From: an uncultured Acetatifactor sp.
GTDB lineage: Bacteria; Bacillota; Clostridia; Lachnospirales; Lachnospiraceae
NCBI GenBank assembly: GCA_910579755.1
Contig: CAJTVB010000002.1
Span: forward strand, 153,888-217,887
Length of the DNA stretch: 64,000 bases
Direction of reading: 5' to 3'
Part shown: positions 16,966 to 25,552 of the stretch, piece by piece
Layout: the number at the start of each line of letters is the position of its first letter
Numbering within the stretch: position 1 is the stretch's first letter
Position numbers and translations under genes: made by a program
The notes under the pieces: model-generated
What the model saw: the letters and a program-made list of their open reading frames with translations, nothing else
Database searches by the model: none
What the model was told of the DNA's origin: nothing

Positions 16966-17190
16966 ATGACAAAGACAATTCGTTTGACTCAGAATGAGGT
17001 GCAAAACTTTGTAAATGTTACCTCAAAATGCGATTTCGACATCGACATTTCCTATAACAGATATGTGGTAGATGCGAAGTCATTTTTAGGCGTGTATGGC
17101 CTGGACTTCAGAGCGCCTCTGACAGTATCCTATAACGGCTACAATGAGGAATTTGAGGAATTGCTCAGGAAGTATGCCATTGCCTGCTGA
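16966..17190 (+). CDS. HPr-like protein lacking the phosphorylatable histidine
   Basis: 74 residues. The C-terminal two thirds fit the HPr fold (FDIDISYNRYVVDAKSFLGVYG, cut here to its core DAKSFLGVYGLDF), including a serine in the place of regulatory Ser46. The active-site loop with His15 is missing: the N-terminus reads MTKTIRLTQNEVQNFVNV. It therefore cannot carry phosphate in the normal PTS way and may be a regulatory paralogue. The ATG at 16966 follows AAAGGATGG. It has its own promoter and terminator. Confidence 0.7.
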   Translation: MTKTIRLTQNEVQNFVNVTSKCDFDIDISYNRYVVDAKSFLGVYGLDFRAPLTVSYNGYNEEFEELLRKYAIAC

Positions 17191-17290
17191 CCGGTTTTCG
17201 GTCAGATAATGTTCCACCCCGTATGGGCTTCCTGATGATTGGAAGGATGTGCGGCGCAAAGAGTGGATTTGTATCCGGAAAAGTAAATTG

Positions 17291-17334
17291 ACTCCCTATG
17301 CAGGATAGTTTACTATCTTCATAGGGAGTTTTTG
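17291..17334 (+). terminator. terminator after the HPr-like gene
   Basis: A 10-bp perfect outer stem ACTCCCTATG/CATAGGGAGT (17291-17300 with 17320-17329) encloses an inner GATAG/CTATC stem and is followed by TTTTT. Confidence 0.85.
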
Positions 17335-17403
17335 CATTTACTTCCCTGTATTTGGAGACATTGTATTTTGCAGAGGAAGGCTTCGGAGAGGAAATCAGAA
17401 GAT

Positions 17404-20037
17404 ATGCCAAAAGAAAAGAGCAGATCAGGAAAGAATATGGTGTCCGAAGAGAGGCGGGAAAGCATTGCTTTGGAGGATAAGCCCGTTCTGGAGGAAATCC
17501 GCATTTCAGTGAGAAACCTGGTGGAGTTTGTCTTGCGGCATGGGGATATTGATAATCGTCATAAAGCCTCGCCGGATAATGCCATGCAGGAGGGCGGCAG
17601 GATTCACCGGATGATCCAGCGCAGAATGGGGGCGGGATATCAGGCAGAGGTTTCTCTGAAATACACACAGGAGAACGAAAAATACCTGCTGGTGGTGGAA
17701 GGCCGTGCAGACGGAATCCTTCGTGAAGAGGGACAGGTGACCATAGATGAGATCAAGGGGACCTATCGCGAACTGGCCAGGATGAAGGGGCCTATGCCCC
17801 TGCACATCGCCCAGGCAAAGTGTTATGGATATATGTATGGGGTGCAGAACAAAATTCCTCTTCTGCGTATCCGGATGACGTACTGCAATATGCCTTCGGA
17901 GGAGATTCGACACTTTTACCAGGAATATACCTTTGCAGAATTGGAGGAGTGGTTTCAGGAGTTGATCCGGTCCTATGTAAGATGGGCGGATTATACCTGG
18001 GAATGGAGCAGGCTCAGGGAAAGCTCCATCCAGGGGCTAAGCTTTCCCTTTCCATATCGGGAAGGCCAGAAGGAGCTGGCTGCAAATGTATATAGAACCA
18101 TATATCACGGAAGAAAGCTTTTTTTGGAGGCTCCAACAGGGGTGGGGAAGACCATTTCCACCATATATCCCGCTGTACAGGCCATGGGAAAGGGGATGGG
18201 GAAAAAACTGTTTTATCTCACGGCCAAGACCATTACCAGGACAGTGGCGGAGGACACGCTGGCATTGCTCCGAAAAAAAGGGCTTCATTTTAAAAGCGTG
18301 ATTCTGACCGCCAAGGAAAAGATCTGCTTTATGGAGGAGACGGAATGCAACCCGGAATATTGTCCTTATGCCAGAGGTCATTATGACCGGATCAACGAGG
18401 CGGTGTTTGACCTTTTGACTGCCCGGGAAAGCTTCAGCCGGGAGGTTGTTGAGGAGTATGCGCAAAAGCATCAGGTGTGTCCTTTTGAAATGTGTCTGGA
18501 TATGAGCCTGTTTTCAGATGCCGTTATAGGTGACTATAATTATTTATTTGATCCCCATGCCTGCCTCAGACGCTTTTTCAGTGAGAATACCGGGGGAGAA
18601 TATTTGTTTCTCATCGACGAGGCGCATAATCTTCTGGAACGGGGAAGAGAGATGTACAGTGCGGCTCTTTGGAAGGAGCAGTTTATGGAGCTGCGGAGAG
18701 AGCTAAAAAGGACAATCCTGTCAGAAACGTCTAAAAGGCGCAAAAAATCAGAAATTAGGGGGCAGATCGATCTGAAAATGACAGATTTTATGACACAAGA
18801 GTCAGTATTTGCAAGAGAGGAGGATTCTGTTGACCAAACCAGTATCAAAAGCATATCCGGCACATACGGGGGGAAAAGTATACTGGTGAAGGGGGGCTAT
18901 GGGGAAAAGCTGTTATATCATCTGGAGAAGTGCAACAAAGAGCTGCTTTCTCTGAAGCGGGAAGGAGGGCAGTGCCGGGTGGTGGAGGATATTGATGCTT
19001 TTTCCCAGCCGCTGATCCGGCTCCAAGGGGTTCTGGAGGATTATCTTTCGGAACAGGATGAGGATATGCCGGTGCGGAAATCTTTGTTGGAATTTTATTT
19101 TGAGATCAGTCATTTTCTGACCATATACGAGCTGTTGGACGAAAACTATGTGAAATATACTCAGCTTGGAGAGGACGGCAGTTTTCTCATGAAGCTGTTT
19201 TGTGTGAATCCCCGGGAAAATCTGAAGAGCTGCATGCTGCGCGGAAGGAGCACCATATTGTTTTCGGCAACGCTTCTTCCGATCCAATATTATAAGAAGC
19301 TGCTTGGCGGGGATGAGGAGGACTATGAGGTTTATGCCAGATCGGTGTTTGATCCGGCGCGAAAGGGGCTTTTTATTGCCAATGATGTGACCAGCAAATA
19401 TTCCAGACGGTCCGAGGAAGAATTTTTTAACCTGGCCAGGTACATTGAAGAGATTGTAAGGGCCCGATCCGGAAACTATATGGTTTTTTGTCCTTCCTAT
19501 GCGTTTATGAGAACGCTCTATGAGATTTACAGCGAAAATTTCGGGGCGGGGGGCAGGCAGTGCATTCTGCAGAATGAAGCCATGAGTGAGGCGGACAGGG
19601 AGGATTTTCTGGCGCGGTATACAGACGGCGGAGAGCTTTCGGCCCGGGAGGATGCGTTAATCGGCTTTTGCGTGCTGGGAGGCATTTTCGGCGAAGGAAT
19701 CGATTTGAAGAATGACAGCCTGATCGGCGTTATCATTGTGGGAACAGGAATTCCCCAGGTGTGCTTTGAGCGGGAGCTTTTGAAGGAGTATTTTGACGGA
19801 CAGGGTGAGAGCGGTTTTGATTATTCCTATCGCTATCCGGGAATGAATAAGGTGCTTCAGGCCGCAGGCCGTGTCATCCGTACCATGGAGGATGTGGGTG
19901 TGATCGCCCTGCTGGATCACCGTTTTCTGCAGTTTGCCTATCAGCGTATGTTTCCCCGGGAATGGGATCAGTTTGAGACGGTGACGGTAAATACCATTGG
20001 GGAGCGGGTGGAACAGTTTTGGAATAGAACTATATAG
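17404..20037 (+). CDS. XPD/DinG-like iron-sulfur helicase with N-terminal PD-(D/E)XK nuclease domain
   Basis: 877 residues. Residues 30-200 carry a Cas4/RecB-like nuclease signature: G100-R-A-D103 and I-D-E116-I-K118. The helicase follows with Q-motif FPFPYREGQKELA, Walker A APTGVGKT (243-250) and DEAH (405-408). Cysteines at 308, 315, 320, 359 and 364 suit the 4Fe-4S cluster of XPD/DinG helicases, and the C-terminal GRVIRTMEDVG is motif VI. It would unwind DNA 5'-3' and may cut it, in repair or recombination. The ATG at 17404 gives MPKEK; the ribosome site is weak (GAGAGGAAATCAG). No LexA box was seen upstream. Confidence 0.9.
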   Translation: MPKEKSRSGKNMVSEERRESIALEDKPVLEEIRISVRNLVEFVLRHGDIDNRHKASPDNAMQEGGRIHRMIQRRMGAGYQAEVSLKYTQENEKYLLVVEGRADGILREEGQVTIDEIKGTYRELARMKGPMPLHIAQAKCYGYMYGVQNKIPLLRIRMTYCNMPSEEIRHFYQEYTFAELEEWFQELIRSYVRWADYTWEWSRLRESSIQGLSFPFPYREGQKELAANVYRTIYHGRKLFLEAPTGVGKTISTIYPAVQAMGKGMGKKLFYLTAKTITRTVAEDTLALLRKKGLHFKSVILTAKEKICFMEETECNPEYCPYARGHYDRINEAVFDLLTARESFSREVVEEYAQKHQVCPFEMCLDMSLFSDAVIGDYNYLFDPHACLRRFFSENTGGEYLFLIDEAHNLLERGREMYSAALWKEQFMELRRELKRTILSETSKRRKKSEIRGQIDLKMTDFMTQESVFAREEDSVDQTSIKSISGTYGGKSILVKGGYGEKLLYHLEKCNKELLSLKREGGQCRVVEDIDAFSQPLIRLQGVLEDYLSEQDEDMPVRKSLLEFYFEISHFLTIYELLDENYVKYTQLGEDGSFLMKLFCVNPRENLKSCMLRGRSTILFSATLLPIQYYKKLLGGDEEDYEVYARSVFDPARKGLFIANDVTSKYSRRSEEEFFNLARYIEEIVRARSGNYMVFCPSYAFMRTLYEIYSENFGAGGRQCILQNEAMSEADREDFLARYTDGGELSAREDALIGFCVLGGIFGEGIDLKNDSLIGVIIVGTGIPQVCFERELLKEYFDGQGESGFDYSYRYPGMNKVLQAAGRVIRTMEDVGVIALLDHRFLQFAYQRMFPREWDQFETVTVNTIGERVEQFWNRTI

Positions 20038-20120
20038 CACTATAGCTCTTATATTTTCTTTGAGAAAAGTTAATGTGGAAATATGGCAGGAAAAATGGTA
20101 TAAATATTGTTGGAGAGAAT

Positions 20121-20267
20121 ATGACGGAGAAGACGACGGATAAAATGACGGATAAAATGACGGGGAGAATAAATGAGGAAATGACATGGACAGTTTTAAA
20201 ACTGACATATGTGTATATGTGGATAAGTCTGTGGATTTGGTGGATTTTTTGGGGCCTGAAGAGATAA
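20121..20267 (+). CDS. possible small tryptophan-rich single-pass membrane protein
   Basis: 48 codons from an ATG preceded by GGAGAGAAT. A hydrophilic N-terminus with the repeat MTDK-MTDK-MTGR comes from a tandem 12-base unit. It leads into one hydrophobic segment, WTVLKLTYVYMWISLWIWW, and a basic end LKR. The shape suits a small membrane protein, but there is no family match I recognise and part of the frame overlaps the repeat/DnaA-box region. Treat it as a candidate. Confidence 0.35.
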   Translation: MTEKTTDKMTDKMTGRINEEMTWTVLKLTYVYMWISLWIWWIFWGLKR

Positions 20268-20297
20268 AAAACTGACATATGGTTCAAGTTATCCACA
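20198..20297. other. direct repeat with two consensus DnaA boxes
   Basis: The 14-base sequence AAAACTGACATATG occurs at 20198-20211 and 20268-20281. Seven bases or so after each copy is a perfect DnaA box, in opposite orientations: TGTGGATAA at 20218-20226 and TTATCCACA at 20289-20297. The rest of the 460-base gap (20038-20496) shows only the candidate small ORF and short AAGTATGTAA-like repeats at 20428-20468. Confidence 0.55.
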
Positions 20298-20496
20298 AAA
20301 GTAATGTGACAACGGATGTGACGGTCACCAGATCAGCGGTACATGGTACTGAATTGGTCAATGGCGGGAGAGGTGCTTCAGTAAGGAAGAATTATCTTCA
20401 AAAGCCTGCCAAAAGAATGTAAAAAGTATGTTATGTATGTAAAAGTAAGATATTTAAAAGTATGTAAAGCCATGCAAGGCGAAAGGAGAAAGAAAA

Positions 20497-21810
20497 ATGT
20501 GGGCATATGAAAGCGTATTTTATCAGATCTATCCTTTGGGGTTCTGCGGAGCGCCATTTGAAAACGACGGTGTCTGCGAGCATCGGATACTGAAGGTAAT
20601 AAACTGGATCGACCATATGAACAGGCTGGGGGTGAACGCGGTCTATTTTTCACCGCTGTTCGAATCGGATACTCATGGGTACAACACCAGGGATTACAGA
20701 AAGCTTGATGTACGTCTTGGAACCAACGAAGACTTCAAAAAAGTCTGCAGCGCTCTTCATGAAAGCGGGATCCGGGTAGTTTTGGACGGCGTGTTCAATC
20801 ATGTGGGAAGGGGCTTTGGCCCCTTTCAGGATGTACTGAAAAACAGAGAGGCTTCGCCGTATGTGAGCTGGTTTTACAGGATTGCCTTTGACGGTGACTC
20901 TCCGTATCATGATGGTTTGTGGTATGAGGGATGGGAAGGAAATTATGATCTGGTCAAGCTGAATCTGCATAACGAGGATGTGATCAGATACCTTCTGGAC
21001 AGTGTGAAATTCTGGGTGGATGAATTTGGCATCGACGGACTGCGCCTGGATGTGGCCTACAGCCTGGACGAAGGCTTTGTGAGAAGACTGCGCAGCTTTA
21101 CGGATGGGCTGAAGGAGGACTTTTTCCTGGTAGGAGAAATGCTGCACGGCGACTACAATCGTTTGATGAACGATCAGATGCTGCATTCAGCTACCAATTA
21201 TGAGTGCTATAAGGGATTATACAGCAGCTTTAACAGCATGAATCTATTTGAGATTAATCATTCCCTGATGCGCCAGTTCGGGCCGGAAAACTGGACGCTG
21301 TATAAAGGAAAGCACTTGTTGTCCTTTGTGGATAACCATGATGTGACGAGGGTGGCCAGCATATTGTCCAATGAAAAGCATCTGCCCCTGATTTATGCTG
21401 TGGCCTTGGGGATGCCGGGAATTCCCTGTATTTATTATGGAAGCGAATGGGGAGAAAAGGCGGATAAATCTCAGGGAGATCCGGCGCTTCGCCCCTGCCT
21501 TGGGGACCCGGTGTGGAATGAACTCAGTCAGTGGATCAGCAGCCTTGTCAGGGCAAAAAAGGAATCGGAGGCGCTTAATTACGGAAGCTTCAGGTCGGTG
21601 CTTCTGACGAACCGGCAGTGTATTTTTGAGAGAAAGACGGAGCACGAAAGGGTGCTGGTGGCAGTAAACGCGGATGGTGAAGACTTTATGGCTCATTTTG
21701 ACGCGGGCTGCGGCAGAGCGTTAGACCTGATCAGCGGTAAGGAGCATGACTTTGGCGGAGGCACACTGCTTCCTGCCTACAGCGCATTCTTCTGGAAGAT
21801 GGAACACTGA
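20497..21810 (+). CDS. alpha-amylase family glycosidase (GH13, neopullulanase/cyclomaltodextrinase-like)
   Basis: 437 residues and no signal peptide, so cytoplasmic. GH13 regions are all present: VVLDGVFNHVG near 95, GLRLDVAY with nucleophile D185, LVGEML with acid/base E214, and FVDNHD with D282. It hydrolyses alpha-1,4 (possibly alpha-1,6) glucans, probably imported maltodextrins. It lacks the long N-terminal domain of classical neopullulanases. The ribosome site is AAAGGAG. The stop-codon region is tandemly copied into the spacer before the next gene. Confidence 0.9.
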   Translation: MWAYESVFYQIYPLGFCGAPFENDGVCEHRILKVINWIDHMNRLGVNAVYFSPLFESDTHGYNTRDYRKLDVRLGTNEDFKKVCSALHESGIRVVLDGVFNHVGRGFGPFQDVLKNREASPYVSWFYRIAFDGDSPYHDGLWYEGWEGNYDLVKLNLHNEDVIRYLLDSVKFWVDEFGIDGLRLDVAYSLDEGFVRRLRSFTDGLKEDFFLVGEMLHGDYNRLMNDQMLHSATNYECYKGLYSSFNSMNLFEINHSLMRQFGPENWTLYKGKHLLSFVDNHDVTRVASILSNEKHLPLIYAVALGMPGIPCIYYGSEWGEKADKSQGDPALRPCLGDPVWNELSQWISSLVRAKKESEALNYGSFRSVLLTNRQCIFERKTEHERVLVAVNADGEDFMAHFDAGCGRALDLISGKEHDFGGGTLLPAYSAFFWKMEH

Positions 21811-21863
21811 GTATGCGGAAGACGGAACACTGATTATGTGGGAGATGGAGTATTGACTATATG
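21793..21863 (+). repeat. three 23-25-base tandem copies of the GH13 gene end
   Basis: Copy 1 (21793-21815) contains the last codons and stop of the GH13 gene, copy 2 is 21816-21838, and copy 3 (21839-21863) runs into the ATG of the next gene. Each copy reads roughly GGAAGATGGAACACTGA followed by a TATG end. Copy 3 thus supplies the GGAG ribosome site and start of the glycosyltransferase gene. Confidence 0.65.
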
Positions 21864-22988
21864 AAGGTATTGATTTTGTCCACCGGAACAGGTGAAGGAC
21901 ACAACTCTGCGGCCAGGGCGATGAAGGAGCAATTTGATAAAAATCAGATACCCTGTGTCATGGAGGATGCGTTGAATTTTGCGTCAGACCGGGCGGCACG
22001 CTATGGAAGAAAGGTATATATATGGAGTACCGTTAAAGCCAAAAGAGTATTTGCGGGGGCTTATCGGGCGGGACGGGTTATTTCCTCATCCCGCCACAAA
22101 AGCCCGGTCTATTATGCCAATGCTCTCTATGCGGAAAAGCTGTTTCATTATATTGAAGAAAACGGGTTTGATACCTTTCTGATGCCTCATCTGTTTCCGG
22201 CGGAGGCTGTCACATATATGATGAAAAAGTACCCTTTGAAGGCTTCATCATATTTTATTGCCACGGATTATACCTGCATTCCCTTTACTGAGGAAACGGA
22301 AATGGACCGCTTTTTTATTCCCCATGAGGATTTAATTCCGGAATTTGTAAAAAGGGGGATACCGAAAGAAAAACTGGTACCCTTGGGAATTCCTGTGTCA
22401 GATCGGTTTCGGGAGCTTCCTGCCCGGGAGCAGTGCAGGAAACGGCTGGGGATAGAGCAGGACAAAAAATGTATATTGGTTATGACGGGAAGCATGGGCT
22501 ACGGACATGTGGAAAGCATGGCGGATAAGCTGGTACAGCAGACCGGCGAAGGAACGGATCTGTATATTATGGGGGGTACCAATGAAAAGCTGAAAAGAAA
22601 TCTTCGGGAGAAATATGGAGCCGTGGACCGGGTAAAGGTGTTGGATTTTACAAATGAAGCCCACATATACATGGCGGCAGCCAATGTGCTTTTTACCAAG
22701 CCCGGCGGCTTGACTTCCACAGAGGCAGCCGCCGCGGGGGTGCCTCTGGTACACACCCATCCCATTCCCGGATGTGAAGAGAGAAATGTGGCTTTTTTTA
22801 CGGAGCGGGGGATGAGCGTTTCCCATAAACGTGAAGACGAGGTGGTTAGGCGGGGGCTGGAGCTTCTGGAGGATGCTGAGCTGCAGACGCAGATGCGGGA
22901 GTGCCAGAAAAGGTATGGAAAGCCGGATGCCGCCGGGGATATATACGAGTATATTGTCAGCCGCGGACGGGACAAGAATTCCTTATAG
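21861..22988 (+). CDS. MGDG synthase/UgtP-like glycosyltransferase (GT28)
   Basis: 375 residues. The N-terminal STGTGEGHNSAARAMKEQF is the lipid-binding opening of monogalactosyl-diacylglycerol synthase-like enzymes. The C-terminal TKPGGLTSTEAAAAGVPLV is the donor nucleotide site of GT28. In Firmicutes such enzymes add glucose or galactose from UDP-sugar to diacylglycerol for glycolipids and lipoteichoic acid anchors. The following gene is PlsY-like, which fits a lipid-assembly pair. The 3' end is duplicated in the spacer downstream. Confidence 0.88.
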   Translation: MKVLILSTGTGEGHNSAARAMKEQFDKNQIPCVMEDALNFASDRAARYGRKVYIWSTVKAKRVFAGAYRAGRVISSSRHKSPVYYANALYAEKLFHYIEENGFDTFLMPHLFPAEAVTYMMKKYPLKASSYFIATDYTCIPFTEETEMDRFFIPHEDLIPEFVKRGIPKEKLVPLGIPVSDRFRELPAREQCRKRLGIEQDKKCILVMTGSMGYGHVESMADKLVQQTGEGTDLYIMGGTNEKLKRNLREKYGAVDRVKVLDFTNEAHIYMAAANVLFTKPGGLTSTEAAAAGVPLVHTHPIPGCEERNVAFFTERGMSVSHKREDEVVRRGLELLEDAELQTQMRECQKRYGKPDAAGDIYEYIVSRGRDKNSL

Positions 22989-23046
22989 CAGTACGAAGCA
23001 GCAGGAATCCCTTACAACAGCAGATCAGCAGCAGGAATCCCGGCAA
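22973..23046 (+). repeat. tandem duplication of the glycosyltransferase gene end
   Basis: Units of about 29-30 bases start at 22973, 23002 and 23032 (the last one partial). The pattern is CAGGAATCCCTTA-CA-N-CAG. The first contains the final codons and stop of the upstream gene. It is the third spacer in this window built that way. Confidence 0.5.
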
Positions 23047-23086
23047 GACTGCGGAGAGAACAGCGGGAAAAGTGAGGAGGAAGACG

Positions 23087-23761
23087 ATGATCATTCATCA
23101 GTTGTTTATGACTTTGGCGGGAATACTATGTGGAAGCATATTGTTTGGGAGCTTTCTGCCCAGAGCCATCAAAAACGTGGATGTGACGGAGCTTAGCAAT
23201 GATCATAATCCCGGCACGGCCAATGCTATGAAATATGCGGGGGTGCCGGTGGGAATTGCATGCCTGGCCGGCGATCTGCTCAAGGGTGCGCTGCCGGTGA
23301 ACCTGTCCATAAGGATGGGGCTGGAGACGGGCAGTATGTTTCCCCTGATCATGGCTGCTCCCGTGTTTGGACATGCTTATTCGCTGTTTCATCGCGGAAA
23401 GGGTGGAAAGGGTATTGCTGTATCCTTCGGAGTGCTGGCGGGGCTTCTGCCCCTGTACACAGAGCTGCTGGGGCTGCTCTGCGTGCTCTACATTCTGAAT
23501 TCTACCCTGATCCGGATCAATCCTCATACCCGGCGCACCAGAGTGACCTTTGTTGTGTTTTCACTGGGAGCTGCAGCGCTGGCGGCGGTTGAAAGCATTT
23601 CGCTTCAGCTCTGCCTGGGGGCGATACTGTTGTCCTGCATAGTGATTCACAAAAACAGTTTGAAGCAACAGTACAGGGAGACGGCCGGGACTGCATTTTC
23701 AGATGCGGAACAGGCAAAGCTGCAGTTTGGAGGCGAGGACGCGGAACAGGCACAGGTATGA
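23087..23761 (+). CDS. PlsY-like glycerol-3-phosphate acyltransferase
   Basis: 224 residues with about five membrane helices. PlsY motifs are recognisable: LFGSFLPRAIKNVDVTELSN with HNPGTANAMKYAG (motif 1 and phosphate loop) and GHAYSLFHRGKGGKGIAVSF (motif 2). PlsY transfers the acyl group of acyl-phosphate to glycerol 3-phosphate in the membrane. The sequence is divergent and has a hydrophilic C-terminal tail, so it may be a second, specialised copy. The ATG at 23087 follows GAGGAGG. Confidence 0.8.
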   Translation: MIIHQLFMTLAGILCGSILFGSFLPRAIKNVDVTELSNDHNPGTANAMKYAGVPVGIACLAGDLLKGALPVNLSIRMGLETGSMFPLIMAAPVFGHAYSLFHRGKGGKGIAVSFGVLAGLLPLYTELLGLLCVLYILNSTLIRINPHTRRTRVTFVVFSLGAAALAAVESISLQLCLGAILLSCIVIHKNSLKQQYRETAGTAFSDAEQAKLQFGGEDAEQAQV

Positions 23762-23885
23762 ATCGTATTGCCCATTATCCATCCACTGGCTTCAGGAACA
23801 GAAGCCGGTGGTACTTTATCTGTATAAACACTATGTGAAATTGCGACTTTCTTTGTACATTTCGCTTCATCTTTATTCTTCCATG

Positions 23886-23926
23886 CCCCGCTGCTTGCGG
23901 CGGGGTGATTGACTTCCCGTTTTTTA
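23886..23926 (+). terminator. possible terminator after the PlsY-like gene
   Basis: GC hairpin CCCCGC/GCGGGG (23886-23891 with 23900-23905), followed after some 15 bases by TTTTTT. The distance to the T tract is longer than ideal. Confidence 0.3.
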
Positions 23927-23965
23927 TTTACACGTTATTATCCTCAATAACTTTTTTAATTTTTT

Positions 23966-24020
23966 ACGGATTGACAACGTTGTCAATCCGTGCTATTATA
24001 ATGGCATGACAACGTTGTCA
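23966..24020 (+). promoter_or_regulatory. LacI-type double operator and promoter of the glycan locus
   Basis: Operator 1 is a perfect 26-base palindrome (23966-23991) with core TTGACAACGTTGTCAA. Operator 2 repeats the core TGACAACGTTGTCA at 24007-24020. The -35 TTGACA (23971-23976) lies inside operator 1 and the -10 TATTAT (23994-23999) is 17 bases on; TATAAT at 23997-24002 is a less well spaced alternative. The central CG is typical of LacI-family sites, and a LacI gene ends this locus. Confidence 0.85.
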
Positions 24021-24077
24021 AACGCAAAAGTCAAAAATCCCGTTGCAATCAGCGGGGGTGTGACACTCGCGGCATTC

Positions 24078-24109
24078 GCCAAATATACGTGCAGCCACGT
24101 CTGTTTGGC
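24078..24109 (+). promoter_or_regulatory. leader hairpin before the first glycan hydrolase gene
   Basis: GCCAAA/TTTGGC outer arms and ACGTG/CACGT inner arms form a hairpin in the 5' leader, 36 bases before the start codon. It has no T tract, so it is more likely an mRNA stabiliser than a terminator. Confidence 0.35.
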
Positions 24110-24144
24110 GCATTGTCCGCAGGAATCAAGGATTGGAGGGGCTT

Positions 24145-25527
24145 ATGCTTTATTACAGAGCACAGGATGGAATCACAGCCGACATCATTCCGTATTATGA
24201 GAACGGACTCTTTTACCTGTACTATCTGCATGATTACCGGGATGCGGAGAACAGGGGGGAGGGAACTCCCTGGAGATTGATCCGGACAAAGGATTTCGTG
24301 GAGTACGAGGAAATGGGAGAGGTTCTTCCCCGGGGAACGGAAGATGAGCAGGATCTATATGTGTTTACAGGTTCTGTCTTTAAGGAGGCGGAAGGAAAAT
24401 ACCATATTTTTTACACCGGCCACAATCCCCATCTCCGGGCTCAGGGGCACCCGGAGCAGGCGGTGATGCACGCAAAAAGCAGTGATCTGATTCATTGGGA
24501 GAAGCAGAAGGAGGATACCTTTTATGCTCCCTTGGACAGCTATGAACCTCATGATTGGAGAGATCCGTTTGTGTACCGGGATGAAAAGAACGGCTGTTAC
24601 AGGATGCTGCTGGCGGCCCGGCAGAAGGACGGGGACAGGGTAAAGCGGGGATGCACCGCCATGTGTACATCCCAAGATCTGAAGGAATGGAAGGTGGAAG
24701 AGCCGCTGTGGAGTCCCGGGGCCTTTTATGCTCACGAATGTCCTGATCACTTTACCATGGGAGAGAATGAATATCTGGTATATTCGGAGTTTTCAGATCG
24801 ATTTGCCACCAGATACCGGGTTTCGGAGCCGGGAGCGGACAACTGGACTTCCACAGTGGACGATGCCTTTGACGGCAGAGCCTTTTATGCGGCGAAGACT
24901 GCATGGGACGGGGAGAAGCGCTATGTGTTCGGCTGGGTGCCTACGAAGGTGGACAACAGCGACAACACGGATTGGCAGTGGGGCGGAAGCCTTATGGTCC
25001 ATCAGGTGTTTTGCAGGCCGGACAGATCTCTGGGCTGTCGGATGCCGGATAGTATCAGGAAGCATTTTAAGAAGCAGTTTTTTTTCCGGGAGGCGGTGGA
25101 ATGCGGCAGCAGCCAGGGCTATGCGGCGCAGTCTCTGCTCACAGTCGAGGCTGACAGTTATCTGCTGACGGCAGATGTGGTGATCTCTCAGAATAATGTG
25201 GATGCGGGAATTCTTCTTCGGCATGATCAGGAGGAGGACTTTGCATACAGTTATCGGATTTCTCCTGGATGCGGCAGGCTTTCCTTTGGAATGCTGCCCA
25301 ATTTTCCCTGGGGACAGGCAAATTTCACCAATATGGAAAGGGCGCTTTATCTGAAACCCGGGCAGAGATATCATCTGGAGCTGGCGGTGGAGGGCGATGT
25401 CTGTGTAATGTATCTGGACGGGGTGGCGCTTACTGCCCGCATGCATGTGAAGAAAGAGAATCGAATCGGCATTTTTTCGGAGAACGGCCAGGTGAGGATG
25501 GAAAATGTTGGAGTATTTACAATTTAA
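24145..25527 (+). CDS. cytoplasmic GH32/GH43-like glycoside hydrolase
   Basis: 460 residues, no signal peptide. A five-bladed propeller of clan J type is suggested by three spaced acids: D13 in ADIIPYYENG, D140 in WRDPFV and E198 in the HECPD motif, which match the nucleophile, stabiliser and acid of GH32. A C-terminal beta-sandwich follows from about residue 320. The usual invertase motif WMNDPNG is replaced, so sucrose or levan need not be the substrate. Start ATG 24145 follows GGAGG. It is first in the operon, under the palindromic operator, and probably cleaves the oligosaccharide brought in by the ABC importer. Confidence 0.8.
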   Translation: MLYYRAQDGITADIIPYYENGLFYLYYLHDYRDAENRGEGTPWRLIRTKDFVEYEEMGEVLPRGTEDEQDLYVFTGSVFKEAEGKYHIFYTGHNPHLRAQGHPEQAVMHAKSSDLIHWEKQKEDTFYAPLDSYEPHDWRDPFVYRDEKNGCYRMLLAARQKDGDRVKRGCTAMCTSQDLKEWKVEEPLWSPGAFYAHECPDHFTMGENEYLVYSEFSDRFATRYRVSEPGADNWTSTVDDAFDGRAFYAAKTAWDGEKRYVFGWVPTKVDNSDNTDWQWGGSLMVHQVFCRPDRSLGCRMPDSIRKHFKKQFFFREAVECGSSQGYAAQSLLTVEADSYLLTADVVISQNNVDAGILLRHDQEEDFAYSYRISPGCGRLSFGMLPNFPWGQANFTNMERALYLKPGQRYHLELAVEGDVCVMYLDGVALTARMHVKKENRIGIFSENGQVRMENVGVFTI

Positions 25528-25552
25528 AAATAGGACGGAAAATAAGGGACAG

